Assembly (NCBI GenBank): GCA_947565305.1
Contig: CANOFO010000008.1
Coordinates: 1-52,452, forward strand
Length of the DNA stretch: 52,452 bases
DNA from: an uncultured Lachnospiraceae bacterium
GTDB lineage: Bacteria > Bacillota > Clostridia > Lachnospirales > Lachnospiraceae
Direction: 5' to 3'
In this document: positions 45,485-52,452 of the stretch, in pieces
How the letters are laid out: each line of letters begins with the position of its first letter
Position numbering within the stretch: position 1 is the first letter of the stretch
The notes under the pieces: generated by a model
The model's input: the letters and a program-made list of their open reading frames with translations, nothing else
Told to the model about the DNA's origin: nothing
The model's database searches: none
Made by a program: the position numbers and the translations under genes

Positions 45485-47752
45485 ATGGAAGAAGAATTAT
45501 TGAAAGAAGTTGATGTGAATGGAAATGTTGGGAAGAACGATAGCGTACAGCAGATGGGGGGGAATCTCCAGCCACAGAAGCCGATAGACGGCAAGGTAAA
45601 CGAGGGAGGCATTGCGGGAGTCAATGAGTCCAGTACAGCCACGAAAGCCGTGGAGGGTGGAAGCGCTGCGGAAGTCAAAGAGTCCGGGTCAGCCGCCAAA
45701 ACCGTGGAAGAGGGAAACGCTGGGGGAGGGAATGAAGCAGGGGCAGAAACGAAAGCCGAGGGAGAGGGAAAAACTGGGGAAGTCAAAGAATCCGGGTCGG
45801 CCACGAAAGCCGTGGAGGGTGGAAGCACTGCGGGAGGAAATGAATCCGGGTCGGCCACGAAAGCCGTGGAGGGTGGAAAAACTGAGGAAGTCAAAGAATC
45901 CGGGACAGGTGACAAAACTGAGGATGAGGGAAAGACTGAGGAAGTCAAAGGATCAGAGGCAGCCACGAAAGCCGGGGGAGAGGGAAAAACTGAGGGAGGA
46001 AATGAAGGAGGGACAGTCGCCCCAACCGAGGGAGAGGGAAAAAATAAGGAAAGCAATGCTCAGAAAGAGGTACTGGCTAACGATAAAGTCAAAATGAATT
46101 CGGCTTTGACATTGGCTTCAGTTACAGATAAGAATCATCTTGGGGGGGGCGATAACCAAAAGGAGGCTGGCGATGCCTTTGATAAGCTGGAGGATCTGGT
46201 AGCGAAGAAAAAAAGAAGCGGGAGGAGCAGAAGGGCAAAGCAGGAAAATAAGGAAGGACAGGAACAAAACGAAGAGGGACAAGATAACGCTGAAAAAAAC
46301 GAAGAGGGGAAAGATAATGATGAGCAGGCGGATACGCCGCAAGCTGTTAAGAAGAACATTGATGCTCTTCGGGGAGGGCAGCTTTATATGGCAGTCGTGC
46401 TGGCGCGGCAACTGGAAAGAGGCGGACAAAACCCCATGGCAGATAATAAATTTAAGGGTTTCTTCAATTCTTCCGGCTTTAATTCCGCAGCAGATAAGAT
46501 GAAATTAGTGGGGGGGATAAATGCTACTGCGGGTATGCTGGATGCTACATTTAAAGGTTCCGTTGTCAGCCAGGCGGTAGGGCTTGCCCACAACCTGTTA
46601 GGGTTTGTGACGACCATAAAGTCTTTAGTAGAGAAAATAAAGGGGTTCAAGGCGGCAGACAACAAGCTGGATAAAGTTATGGGTGTGATTGGCATTCTCT
46701 CAGATTTTGCCATGGCGGTGTCAAAGGCAGCTGCCATTGTGCAGTCAATTGCCACTTTTGCGGGGCAATTCAAAGATACATTAAAAAATGTTGTGGGATA
46801 TATATCCACAATCTCCAATTCCATTGCACAGATTGGTGGACTCATAACGGGCGTCAGTGGGCTGAAAAAATCTGTGGCTAAACGAAAAAATATGGAAGCT
46901 TTGCGGGATAAGATGTGGAAAGAGGTAGAGCTGATTAAGCCAAATGTTAATCCAAAGCCAGGCGATGCTGACAATTACTGGGACAATGATGTGGACGGCT
47001 GGGAATCGGAGAAGGAGGAGAAAGAGAGGGAGGAGACGAAGAAACAGGAGGAGACGAAGAAACAGGAGGAGAAACAGGAGGAGAAACAGGAGGAGAAGAA
47101 ACAGGAGGAGAAAGGGAAGAAAAAGCATCGCAGCCTCAAACAGGTGAGGGAAGATGCAAAGCAGCGCAAAGCAACGCTGAAAGAGAGGCGGGCTCAGGCA
47201 AACATGCTGCTTAAGCGGGAGGATGTTTCGGATGAGGATAAAGACAAGATTGTCCGTTACCTTGCTGCGTGCAGGATGGTTGAAAATATAAAGTCAGGTA
47301 TTATCATGGGGGCTTCCGGTCTGGTGGCAAATGCCATTGGATTGGGCTCAAGCATTGCTACCGGAATATCTTATTCTGGCAATGAAAAAGCAAAGACTGC
47401 AGGTACACATCTGGGTATAATTGGCGGTTTTGCAGGAATAGAGGTATCTGCGGCAAAGCTGGGAATTGACAAGAAAAATCAAAAGAAGCAGAACAGTGAA
47501 GAGACGGATATGATAAAGGGAAGGCTCTGGGGGTATATCCATGGACTGGATGATGATAAATATGGATTAAAAGGAATCTCTGAATCATTGGAGGCGGATC
47601 CATCGCCGGAGAAAGCAGCAGAGGCAAAAGGAGTAGCTGCCAAGTACAAAGCTGTCGATGACCAGCTTAAGGGTGCATTTGTAAATTATGGAGCAGTTTT
47701 TAAAGCCAAGAATGCAGAAGAGTTTCGCAAGCTGCTGGTGGCTGGGATATAG
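45485..47752 (+). CDS. Low-complexity and hydrophobic-helix protein, candidate CIS cargo or tape measure
   Basis: Not recognised. The 755 residues fall into parts: about 1-190 acidic low complexity with repeats like SATKAVEGG; about 190-290 charged; about 290-460 with small-residue-rich helices (LSDFAMAVSKAAAIVQSIATF near 405, core AVSKAAAIVQSIATF, and ISNSIAQIGGLITGVSGL near 440); about 515-550 a Lys/Gln/Glu stretch (KKQEE units); and about 600-630 another helix set (GLVANAIGLGSSIATGIS). The rest is helical. There is no signal peptide. Tape-measure proteins and pore-forming toxins both show such helices. It lies just before the ATPase gene, where Afp14, the tape measure, lies. ATG at 45485 with GAGAGG is preferred over TTG at 45464. 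Confidence 0.7.
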   Translation: MEEELLKEVDVNGNVGKNDSVQQMGGNLQPQKPIDGKVNEGGIAGVNESSTATKAVEGGSAAEVKESGSAAKTVEEGNAGGGNEAGAETKAEGEGKTGEVKESGSATKAVEGGSTAGGNESGSATKAVEGGKTEEVKESGTGDKTEDEGKTEEVKGSEAATKAGGEGKTEGGNEGGTVAPTEGEGKNKESNAQKEVLANDKVKMNSALTLASVTDKNHLGGGDNQKEAGDAFDKLEDLVAKKKRSGRSRRAKQENKEGQEQNEEGQDNAEKNEEGKDNDEQADTPQAVKKNIDALRGGQLYMAVVLARQLERGGQNPMADNKFKGFFNSSGFNSAADKMKLVGGINATAGMLDATFKGSVVSQAVGLAHNLLGFVTTIKSLVEKIKGFKAADNKLDKVMGVIGILSDFAMAVSKAAAIVQSIATFAGQFKDTLKNVVGYISTISNSIAQIGGLITGVSGLKKSVAKRKNMEALRDKMWKEVELIKPNVNPKPGDADNYWDNDVDGWESEKEEKEREETKKQEETKKQEEKQEEKQEEKKQEEKGKKKHRSLKQVREDAKQRKATLKERRAQANMLLKREDVSDEDKDKIVRYLAACRMVENIKSGIIMGASGLVANAIGLGSSIATGISYSGNEKAKTAGTHLGIIGGFAGIEVSAAKLGIDKKNQKKQNSEETDMIKGRLWGYIHGLDDDKYGLKGISESLEADPSPEKAAEAKGVAAKYKAVDDQLKGAFVNYGAVFKAKNAEEFRKLLVAGI
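45618..46060 (+). repeat. Imperfect repeats coding the low-complexity N-terminus
   Basis: Related units of about 54 bases recur. An almost exact pair starts at 45791 and 45845 (TCCGGGTCGGCCACGAAAGC), and more diverged copies lie on both sides. The step keeps the reading frame. Confidence 0.75.
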
Positions 47753-47768
47753 CTAGGATGGTGGAGAG

Positions 47769-49961
47769 ATGTTTGCGGGGCAGGAAGAATATTTCCAGGA
47801 GCTGCTGGTCCTGGTAAGAAAAGAAATCAGCCTTTATACGAAGTATGCGGTGCTCCTTACGGAGAAAGGGACGGTCCGCCATATTTACCAGACCAAATTA
47901 TTTAAGGACGAACTTGCCAACATTTTGCAGGATCCCTTTGCGCATATGGAGCGCACTGTTTATGACAGGGAGCGGAAAGAACTTTTTGCGCAGTGGCGCA
48001 TGTTCCATGAGAAAGCTTACCGCACTATCAAAGAAGGCAATGTAATGCTTCCTTTTGCTTATCTGCTGCGCAGGCTGGGGCTGGATGAGTTTGAGCAGTA
48101 CCTTGCCTGTCTTGCCATAGCGCCGGAACTGAACCGGGAGTTTGAGCGCATGTATGCCTATCTCCAGGACGACCTTGCCTGGAGGTATCCATCCCTGGAT
48201 CTGTGCGTCAAAATGTACGTGATGGATGAGAACATACAGAATATGCTGATCCACCGCGTATTTGCCCGCAAGGAGGTTCTCTGCTGTGTGTTTGGCGCAA
48301 GGGCTATGACACAGGAGAGCGAAAGGTCCTGGCAGTTTAAGCTGAGGAATGATTTGATAGATTTTGTGTTTTTCTATGAAGCAGATTTGCTGGACAGGAA
48401 AGCAGATTATCATGTCGTTCTCCCTGCCGCATCTGTGGAGGAAGGAAACAACATCAACCGCCAGGTGTCGGAACAAATTGTAAAACGCATGCAGGATAGG
48501 GCAGACGTCAAGGAGGATGGGCAGGAAATGCGGCTGTTCCTGCTGCGGGGTCCATATGGCAGCGGGAAAAAGCTGCAGATAATCAGGGCGGCTAATAGCC
48601 TGGGCCATGCAGTTTTGTTTGTGGATTTGCGGGCGTTAGGGTGCCAGAAAGAAGAGCAGATGGCAGAAGCGGTCTGCGATGCGGTGGTGCGCGCCGTCTT
48701 AGACCAGGCGTTTCTGGTGTTTGAACATTGGGAAACTGTCTGGACGAAAGAGCAGAAGAGCCGTCAGACGGCGCTGGGATTTTTGCGTAAGGCGTCCTTG
48801 TTCTTCGGTCATGTATTCCTTACTGCAGAGGAAGCGCAGGGTGAGGATATTTTTGGCGGAAAATACCCGCAAGGGTATGAAAGTGAAGAATTCCATCTGC
48901 GTTTTCCCTCCATCCAGGAACGGAGCATGTTGTGGAAATCGTTTCTGGCAGCGGGGGAGGTGTGCCTGAAAGAGGAAGAGGTCTGTGACAAATTGGCAGC
49001 ACAGTTTGATTTTTCGCCGGGCGTGATAAAGGAGGCTGCTGAGATTGCTTGTCGGGATGCACAGGTGCAGGGGCAGAAAGAAGTTCCTGCCTCCTTTTTA
49101 TACCGCGCCTGTCAGCAGAAAATTTCCCATCGGCTGGGGGAACGCGCCAGCCGGGTAAATGCGGCATATACCTGGGATGATTTGGTGCTTGAGGATGGAC
49201 CAAAGGAATTGCTGCGCCAGGCGTGCGGGCAGGTATCGTTCCGCGGCAAGGTCTATGAGGAATGGGGATTTGAACAGAAAGTTGCCTATGGCAGGGGCGT
49301 TTCCCTCCTGTTTGCAGGACCTCCGGGAACCGGCAAGACCATGGCGGCGCAGGTAATTGCCCGGGAACTGAATCTGGAATTGTATAAGGTCGACCTTTCC
49401 GGCGTCCTGTCGAAATACATTGGGGAGACGCAGAAAAACCTGCGGGAGATATTTGACGAGGTGAAAAAGAGCAGGAGCATCCTCTTTTTTGATGAGGCGG
49501 ACGTGCTTTTCGGAAAGCGCGTGGACGTCTCAGATGCCAGGGACATCAGCGCCAATGCGCAGACGGCGTACCTCCTGCAGAAAATGGAGGAATACGACGG
49601 CATTACCATCCTTGCCACCAATCTGATGCAGAATTTTGACGATGCCTATAAACGGCGCATGAAATTCATCATCCGCTTTTCCTTTCCCCAGGAGGAACAG
49701 CGCAGGCAGCTTTGGCAGAAAGTGTTTCCCCGGCAGATGCCGCTGGATGGGGATATCGACATGGATTATCTTGCGGGCAATTTTGAACTTTCTGGGGCAA
49801 GCATCAAGAACATTGCCGTGAACGCGGCGTTCATCGCTGCTTCCCGCAGAGAAATTACTGGCATGAAGCATATCATGGAGGCGCTGCAGCAGGAATATGA
49901 GAAATCTGGAAAAATACTTGGAAAAGCGGAACTGAAAGAGTATTATATTTATAAGATATGA
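47769..49961 (+). CDS. AAA+ ATPase of the contractile injection system (Afp15-like), copy 2
   Basis: ATPase of 730 residues. The C-terminal AAA+ domain has Walker A GPPGTGKTM near residue 516, Walker B ILFFDEADVLF near 572, sensor 1 ILATNLMQN and an Arg-finger-like YKRRM. An upstream degenerate P-loop, GPYGSGKK near residue 260, marks a second, worn AAA domain; the N-terminal 200 residues are helical. It is a paralogue of the minus-strand ATPase at 13155. Position near the operon end, after the tape-measure-like gene, matches Afp15. AGGATGGTGGAGAG precedes the ATG. Confidence 0.92.
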   Translation: MFAGQEEYFQELLVLVRKEISLYTKYAVLLTEKGTVRHIYQTKLFKDELANILQDPFAHMERTVYDRERKELFAQWRMFHEKAYRTIKEGNVMLPFAYLLRRLGLDEFEQYLACLAIAPELNREFERMYAYLQDDLAWRYPSLDLCVKMYVMDENIQNMLIHRVFARKEVLCCVFGARAMTQESERSWQFKLRNDLIDFVFFYEADLLDRKADYHVVLPAASVEEGNNINRQVSEQIVKRMQDRADVKEDGQEMRLFLLRGPYGSGKKLQIIRAANSLGHAVLFVDLRALGCQKEEQMAEAVCDAVVRAVLDQAFLVFEHWETVWTKEQKSRQTALGFLRKASLFFGHVFLTAEEAQGEDIFGGKYPQGYESEEFHLRFPSIQERSMLWKSFLAAGEVCLKEEEVCDKLAAQFDFSPGVIKEAAEIACRDAQVQGQKEVPASFLYRACQQKISHRLGERASRVNAAYTWDDLVLEDGPKELLRQACGQVSFRGKVYEEWGFEQKVAYGRGVSLLFAGPPGTGKTMAAQVIARELNLELYKVDLSGVLSKYIGETQKNLREIFDEVKKSRSILFFDEADVLFGKRVDVSDARDISANAQTAYLLQKMEEYDGITILATNLMQNFDDAYKRRMKFIIRFSFPQEEQRRQLWQKVFPRQMPLDGDIDMDYLAGNFELSGASIKNIAVNAAFIAASRREITGMKHIMEALQQEYEKSGKILGKAELKEYYIYKI

Positions 49962-50034
49962 CGTAACTATTTATGGGAATAGTTTTGAGATGACGATAAC
50001 CGCAGTGCCATAGGCATGCAGAATGGAGGAAATC

Positions 50035-50580
50035 ATGAATAAAGAAGAGTTGCGGGAAGGCTTAAAAAGGCTGGAGGCATATGTCAGCGAGCAGGGAATT
50101 AAGAACATGTTTCTGGAGGAAGGGAAACAGGCGGCGATGGACACGCTGCTGCTGGGCTTGGAGATGGAGGAGGATTTAAGCATAGACATCAGCTGCAATT
50201 TTGTCTATGCACCGGAGTTTGGCAATGTCCTGCAGTATTATGGACAGCTGGAACTGACTTCCATCATGGAAGAAAATCCTCAGGCGTTCACAGAACTGAA
50301 TATTTATCAGATGATTAATCTGCTCAACAGGGAGATTCCCATTGGGCAATTCCTCTATATGCAGGAAGAGGAGGAGAAAGAGCAGGTGCGCCACCTTATT
50401 GGTATCCGCTATACGATGCTGACCGATTTGGACAATGAGGCGGAATTGGCAAAATGCTTCAGCATTGTGGACATGCTGATGAATATTTATGAAGTGCTCT
50501 GCAGTACCCTTTTGCTGTTGATGGAAGGGGAATCTTTGAGCAATGCCATGGATATCATGGCAGGCTTAATGGAAGAGTAG
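50035..50580 (+). CDS. Small acidic protein at the end of the CIS operon, chaperone-like candidate
   Basis: Protein of 181 residues, acidic, alpha/beta in pattern, with no catalytic motif. The central part (FVYAPEFGNVLQYYGQLEL and ELNIYQMINLLNREIPIGQF, cores NVLQYYGQLEL and MINLLNREIPIGQF) followed by a strand IGIRYTML and a long C-terminal helix recalls YbjN or type III secretion chaperone folds, but this is pattern reading only. ATG at 50035 is chosen because GGAGGA lies four bases ahead; ATG at 50023 is in frame too. As the last CIS gene, next to the ATPase and cargo candidate, it may load or hold cargo. Confidence 0.6.
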   Translation: MNKEELREGLKRLEAYVSEQGIKNMFLEEGKQAAMDTLLLGLEMEEDLSIDISCNFVYAPEFGNVLQYYGQLELTSIMEENPQAFTELNIYQMINLLNREIPIGQFLYMQEEEEKEQVRHLIGIRYTMLTDLDNEAELAKCFSIVDMLMNIYEVLCSTLLLLMEGESLSNAMDIMAGLMEE

Positions 50581-50613
50581 GCAGAGCCAGAGCATTATAC
50601 AGTCTTTACAGAG

Positions 50614-51921
50614 TTATGAATGGGCGATAATCTGCAGGGTGAAGAAACCATTTTCCTGACGGAAATTGACCATGGCATTGGTCTGTCTGGCAAAGGAGAG
50701 GATACTTCTTGTGCCGATGCCGTGGTTTTCACCTCTTTGTGAGACAGGCAGCCCTTCTTTATCAAACAGGATAGTTTTGCTGCATGTATTGGAGAGTTCC
50801 ATCAGGTACTGCTCTCCGACCATGCGGCTTTTTAGCGTGATGATACGTGGCCCGGGTTCATTTTTACAGGCGTTCAGCGCATTTTCCAGAGCGTTGGCAA
50901 GCGCAACAGAAAAGGCCGGGGAACTGAACTTGTCAGTAGGAGGAGCCAGCAAAGCGGTCCGAACCTGGATGCCTTCATTCTCAGCAAGTTCCAGGTAAAA
51001 AGCCAGGACGGCGTTGATGATAGAATCCTTACAGTAAGTTTTGACTTTAATTTTGCCGACGGTTGTTTCCAGCTCGGACAATAGCCGTCTCGCTTCCTCC
51101 ACAGAACCATTCTGTAAACAGGTATTCATGATATTGGAAAAATGCCGGATATCATGGCGCAGTATTTTCAATTTTTCTTCGGTGGCATGCATGTTTCTGG
51201 CTTGTGTTTCCATCGTGGAAATCTGCAGCGTCAGGATGTCCCGCTGATGGGAAATCATTTGATATTGATATTGCCGCAGGATGCTTTGATAGACGAAAAT
51301 ATAGACTACCAGAATTAATAAGAGGATTCCCAATAAGTACAGGATACGCACAGGCTCTTTGGTATAGTAGACAGGGTAGTTTGCTACAAAAAGCAGCAGT
51401 GCGCTGAAAAATACCGGAATTAGCGACAGGGAAGCCCAGCCAATCTGCACAGCTTCTGTCAGTTCCAGGAAAGGTCTCCGCAAATATCTATATTCCAGGA
51501 ATATTACAAGCGTATAGACAGCGATGAGAATCAGGAAATAACTGACGATTCTGCCATGGACAGCGGTATTTATCAGGAGCGCTGCCATTGTCAGTATGTA
51601 AGAGATCATGACTTGCGTGGCATAGTTAAACACAGACAGGGCAGGAGAGTTGCAGTCCATGGCGTAAGCAAGTGCGACGGCAGGCACGGAAATCGTGAAG
51701 AACATGCAGCGGGTGAACGTGAAAAATCCTGCAAAATGGATGATAAGCCCGGTGCTTATGCCAATCCATACCAAATAAATGCCAAATAAAGACAGTACTT
51801 TCCGGGGATGGTATTTGAAAGACGTCAGGCTTGACATCATGCCCAGTGTAAGAGCAGTAATCAGGGTTACACGGACGATATTGATAATGGTATTATTATC
51901 ATAGAAATTCCCTAATGTCAT
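50614..51921 (-). CDS. AgrC-like sensor histidine kinase with GHKL ATPase domain
   Basis: Kinase of 435 residues. The first about 210 residues hold six to seven membrane helices. A short linker leads to LRHDIRHF near residue 253, where the His accepts phosphate. The GHKL ATPase follows with an N-box NALENALNAC near residue 340 and a G-box ENHGIGTRSI near 395. It forms a pair with the LytTR regulator gene, whose stop codon overlaps this start (ATGA at 51918-51921). AgrC-type kinases sense peptides. It is convergent with the CIS operon, so a functional link is possible but not shown. Confidence 0.92.
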   Translation of the reverse strand: MTLGNFYDNNTIINIVRVTLITALTLGMMSSLTSFKYHPRKVLSLFGIYLVWIGISTGLIIHFAGFFTFTRCMFFTISVPAVALAYAMDCNSPALSVFNYATQVMISYILTMAALLINTAVHGRIVSYFLILIAVYTLVIFLEYRYLRRPFLELTEAVQIGWASLSLIPVFFSALLLFVANYPVYYTKEPVRILYLLGILLLILVVYIFVYQSILRQYQYQMISHQRDILTLQISTMETQARNMHATEEKLKILRHDIRHFSNIMNTCLQNGSVEEARRLLSELETTVGKIKVKTYCKDSIINAVLAFYLELAENEGIQVRTALLAPPTDKFSSPAFSVALANALENALNACKNEPGPRIITLKSRMVGEQYLMELSNTCSKTILFDKEGLPVSQRGENHGIGTRSILSFARQTNAMVNFRQENGFFTLQIIAHS

Positions 51922-52452
51922 ATCTCTTTCCCCTCCTTGAGCCAGTAACTTATGTAACTTTGCTGAACCTTTGCGGCAAAGGAGCGGGCAACAGGAACGA
52001 CATCGCCGGTAGTCAGGGACAGTGTGTTGGTTGCCAGGCCGTTTGAATAATTCAGGTTTACCACAAAGGATGTGTGTGTCTTAATAAAATTGGGCTGTTC
52101 TAAAAGCGGTGTCAGAAACTGGTTGAAGCCGGAGCGCAGATACAGGCTTTTGAGATGCCTCCCATCTGCCAGATGAAAATGACAGACATGGGAGAGCAGT
52201 TCTGCATATACGACCATGTGAAAGGGAATCTGCTGGATTCCCTCTGCTGTTTTGAGGATAAATACGTTGCTGTCCTGCTTGTGCAGATGATTGGCAATTT
52301 TATCAAAAAGCGGAAACAGGATGTTCCTCTCCACCGGCTTGCAGATATAGTTAAAGGCGTACAGGCGGAATGCATCCTGATAATAGTCCCTGCTTGAGGA
52401 CAGATAGACAATCAAGGGTTCCGCGAGTATCTGGGAAAGCTGCTCTCCCAGG
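51918..52452 (-). CDS. LytTR-family response regulator, cut at the window edge
   Basis: Partial gene; the N-terminal part lies beyond the right edge, and the frame is open to the last base. The visible start is the end of a receiver domain (PLIVYLSSSRDYYQDAF, then YICKPVE with the conserved Lys-Pro). After about residue 60 of the visible part a LytTR DNA-binding domain follows (EGIQQIPFHMVVYAE, HVCHFHLADGR, NFIKTHTSFVVNLNY). It is the partner of the kinase encoded directly after it, with a 4-base overlap. It would bind DNA direct repeats near target promoters. Confidence 0.9.
   Translation of the reverse strand, partial: LGEQLSQILAEPLIVYLSSSRDYYQDAFRLYAFNYICKPVERNILFPLFDKIANHLHKQDSNVFILKTAEGIQQIPFHMVVYAELLSHVCHFHLADGRHLKSLYLRSGFNQFLTPLLEQPNFIKTHTSFVVNLNYSNGLATNTLSLTTGDVVPVARSFAAKVQQSYISYWLKEGKEI

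Noticed and set aside
45112-46056. Minus-strand Pro/Ser-rich frame of about 314 residues
   Set aside because: It is antisense to the pseudocyclase end and the low-complexity N-terminus of the 45485 gene, and its composition mirrors those repeats.
18058-50580. Prophage or R-type bacteriocin remnant of a prophage
   Set aside because: No capsid, portal, terminase, integrase, holin or endolysin genes were found, and DUF4255, DUF4280, AAA+ and DUF6760-like genes are marks of non-phage CIS.
18058-50580. Type VI secretion system
   Set aside because: No TssJ, TssL, TssM or ClpV-type genes were found, and the host looks Gram-positive.

Overview
The window looks like a chromosomal segment of an anaerobic, gut-type member of the Clostridia, most like Lachnospiraceae. 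The reasons are strong AGGAGG-type ribosome binding sites, moderate GC content, a secreted FIVAR/Ig-like surface protein with a Gram-positive signal peptide, an AgrC/AgrA-like two-component pair, and an AmmeMemoRadiSam gene pair. No genus can be given from sequence reading alone. No tRNA, rRNA, CRISPR array, IS element, integrase, capsid or terminase gene was seen.

Layout. (1) 192-2547: a fused AmmeMemoRadiSam B/A protein and its radical SAM partner, closed by a perfect 19-bp inverted-repeat terminator. (2) 2726-9427: a visibly AT-richer accessory block holding two defence-type modules in one direction: an AAA15 ATPase plus RloB (RloA/RloB, AbiL-like), then a three-gene ABC-3C-type set (Cap4-like nuclease candidate, small middle component, SMC/Rad50-like ATPase). 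It ends in a GC-rich hairpin terminator. (3) 9594-12257: a secreted repeat protein. (4) 12290-17802, minus strand: a STAND/BTAD transcription regulator, a two-domain AAA+ ATPase and a small unknown protein. (5) 18058-50580, plus strand: a long, tightly packed contractile injection system (CIS) operon. (6) 50614 to the right edge, minus strand: a GHKL histidine kinase and a LytTR response regulator cut by the window end.

The CIS carries sheath, two tube proteins, an assembly chaperone-like protein, a DUF6760-like small protein, a 1517-residue repeat-rich helical protein, a LysM baseplate protein, a spike split over two genes (gpD-like and gpV-like), a gp25-like wedge, two large baseplate J-like proteins, a gpI-like protein, a further baseplate-associated protein, a DUF4255 tail terminator, a DUF4280 PAAR-like tip and a second two-domain AAA+ ATPase. 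It has no head or DNA-packaging genes, so it is a phage-tail-like injection machine rather than a prophage.

The unusual part is a membrane module embedded in this operon: a kinase-like protein lacking catalytic residues with one C-terminal membrane helix (37032-37916), a single-pass protein with two blocks of MORN repeats separated by a long Gly/Ser/Ala heptapeptide linker (37992-40910), and a four-helix membrane sensor ending in HAMP plus a class III cyclase fold whose catalytic residues are all replaced (42720-45458). A 755-residue protein with low-complexity arms and hydrophobic helices (45485-47752) is the best cargo or tape-measure candidate. I infer a CIS that is held at, or gated by, the cytoplasmic membrane of a Gram-positive cell and controlled by the divergent STAND/BTAD regulator, whose likely operator is a set of three direct repeats with a 12-bp period just upstream of the sheath gene.
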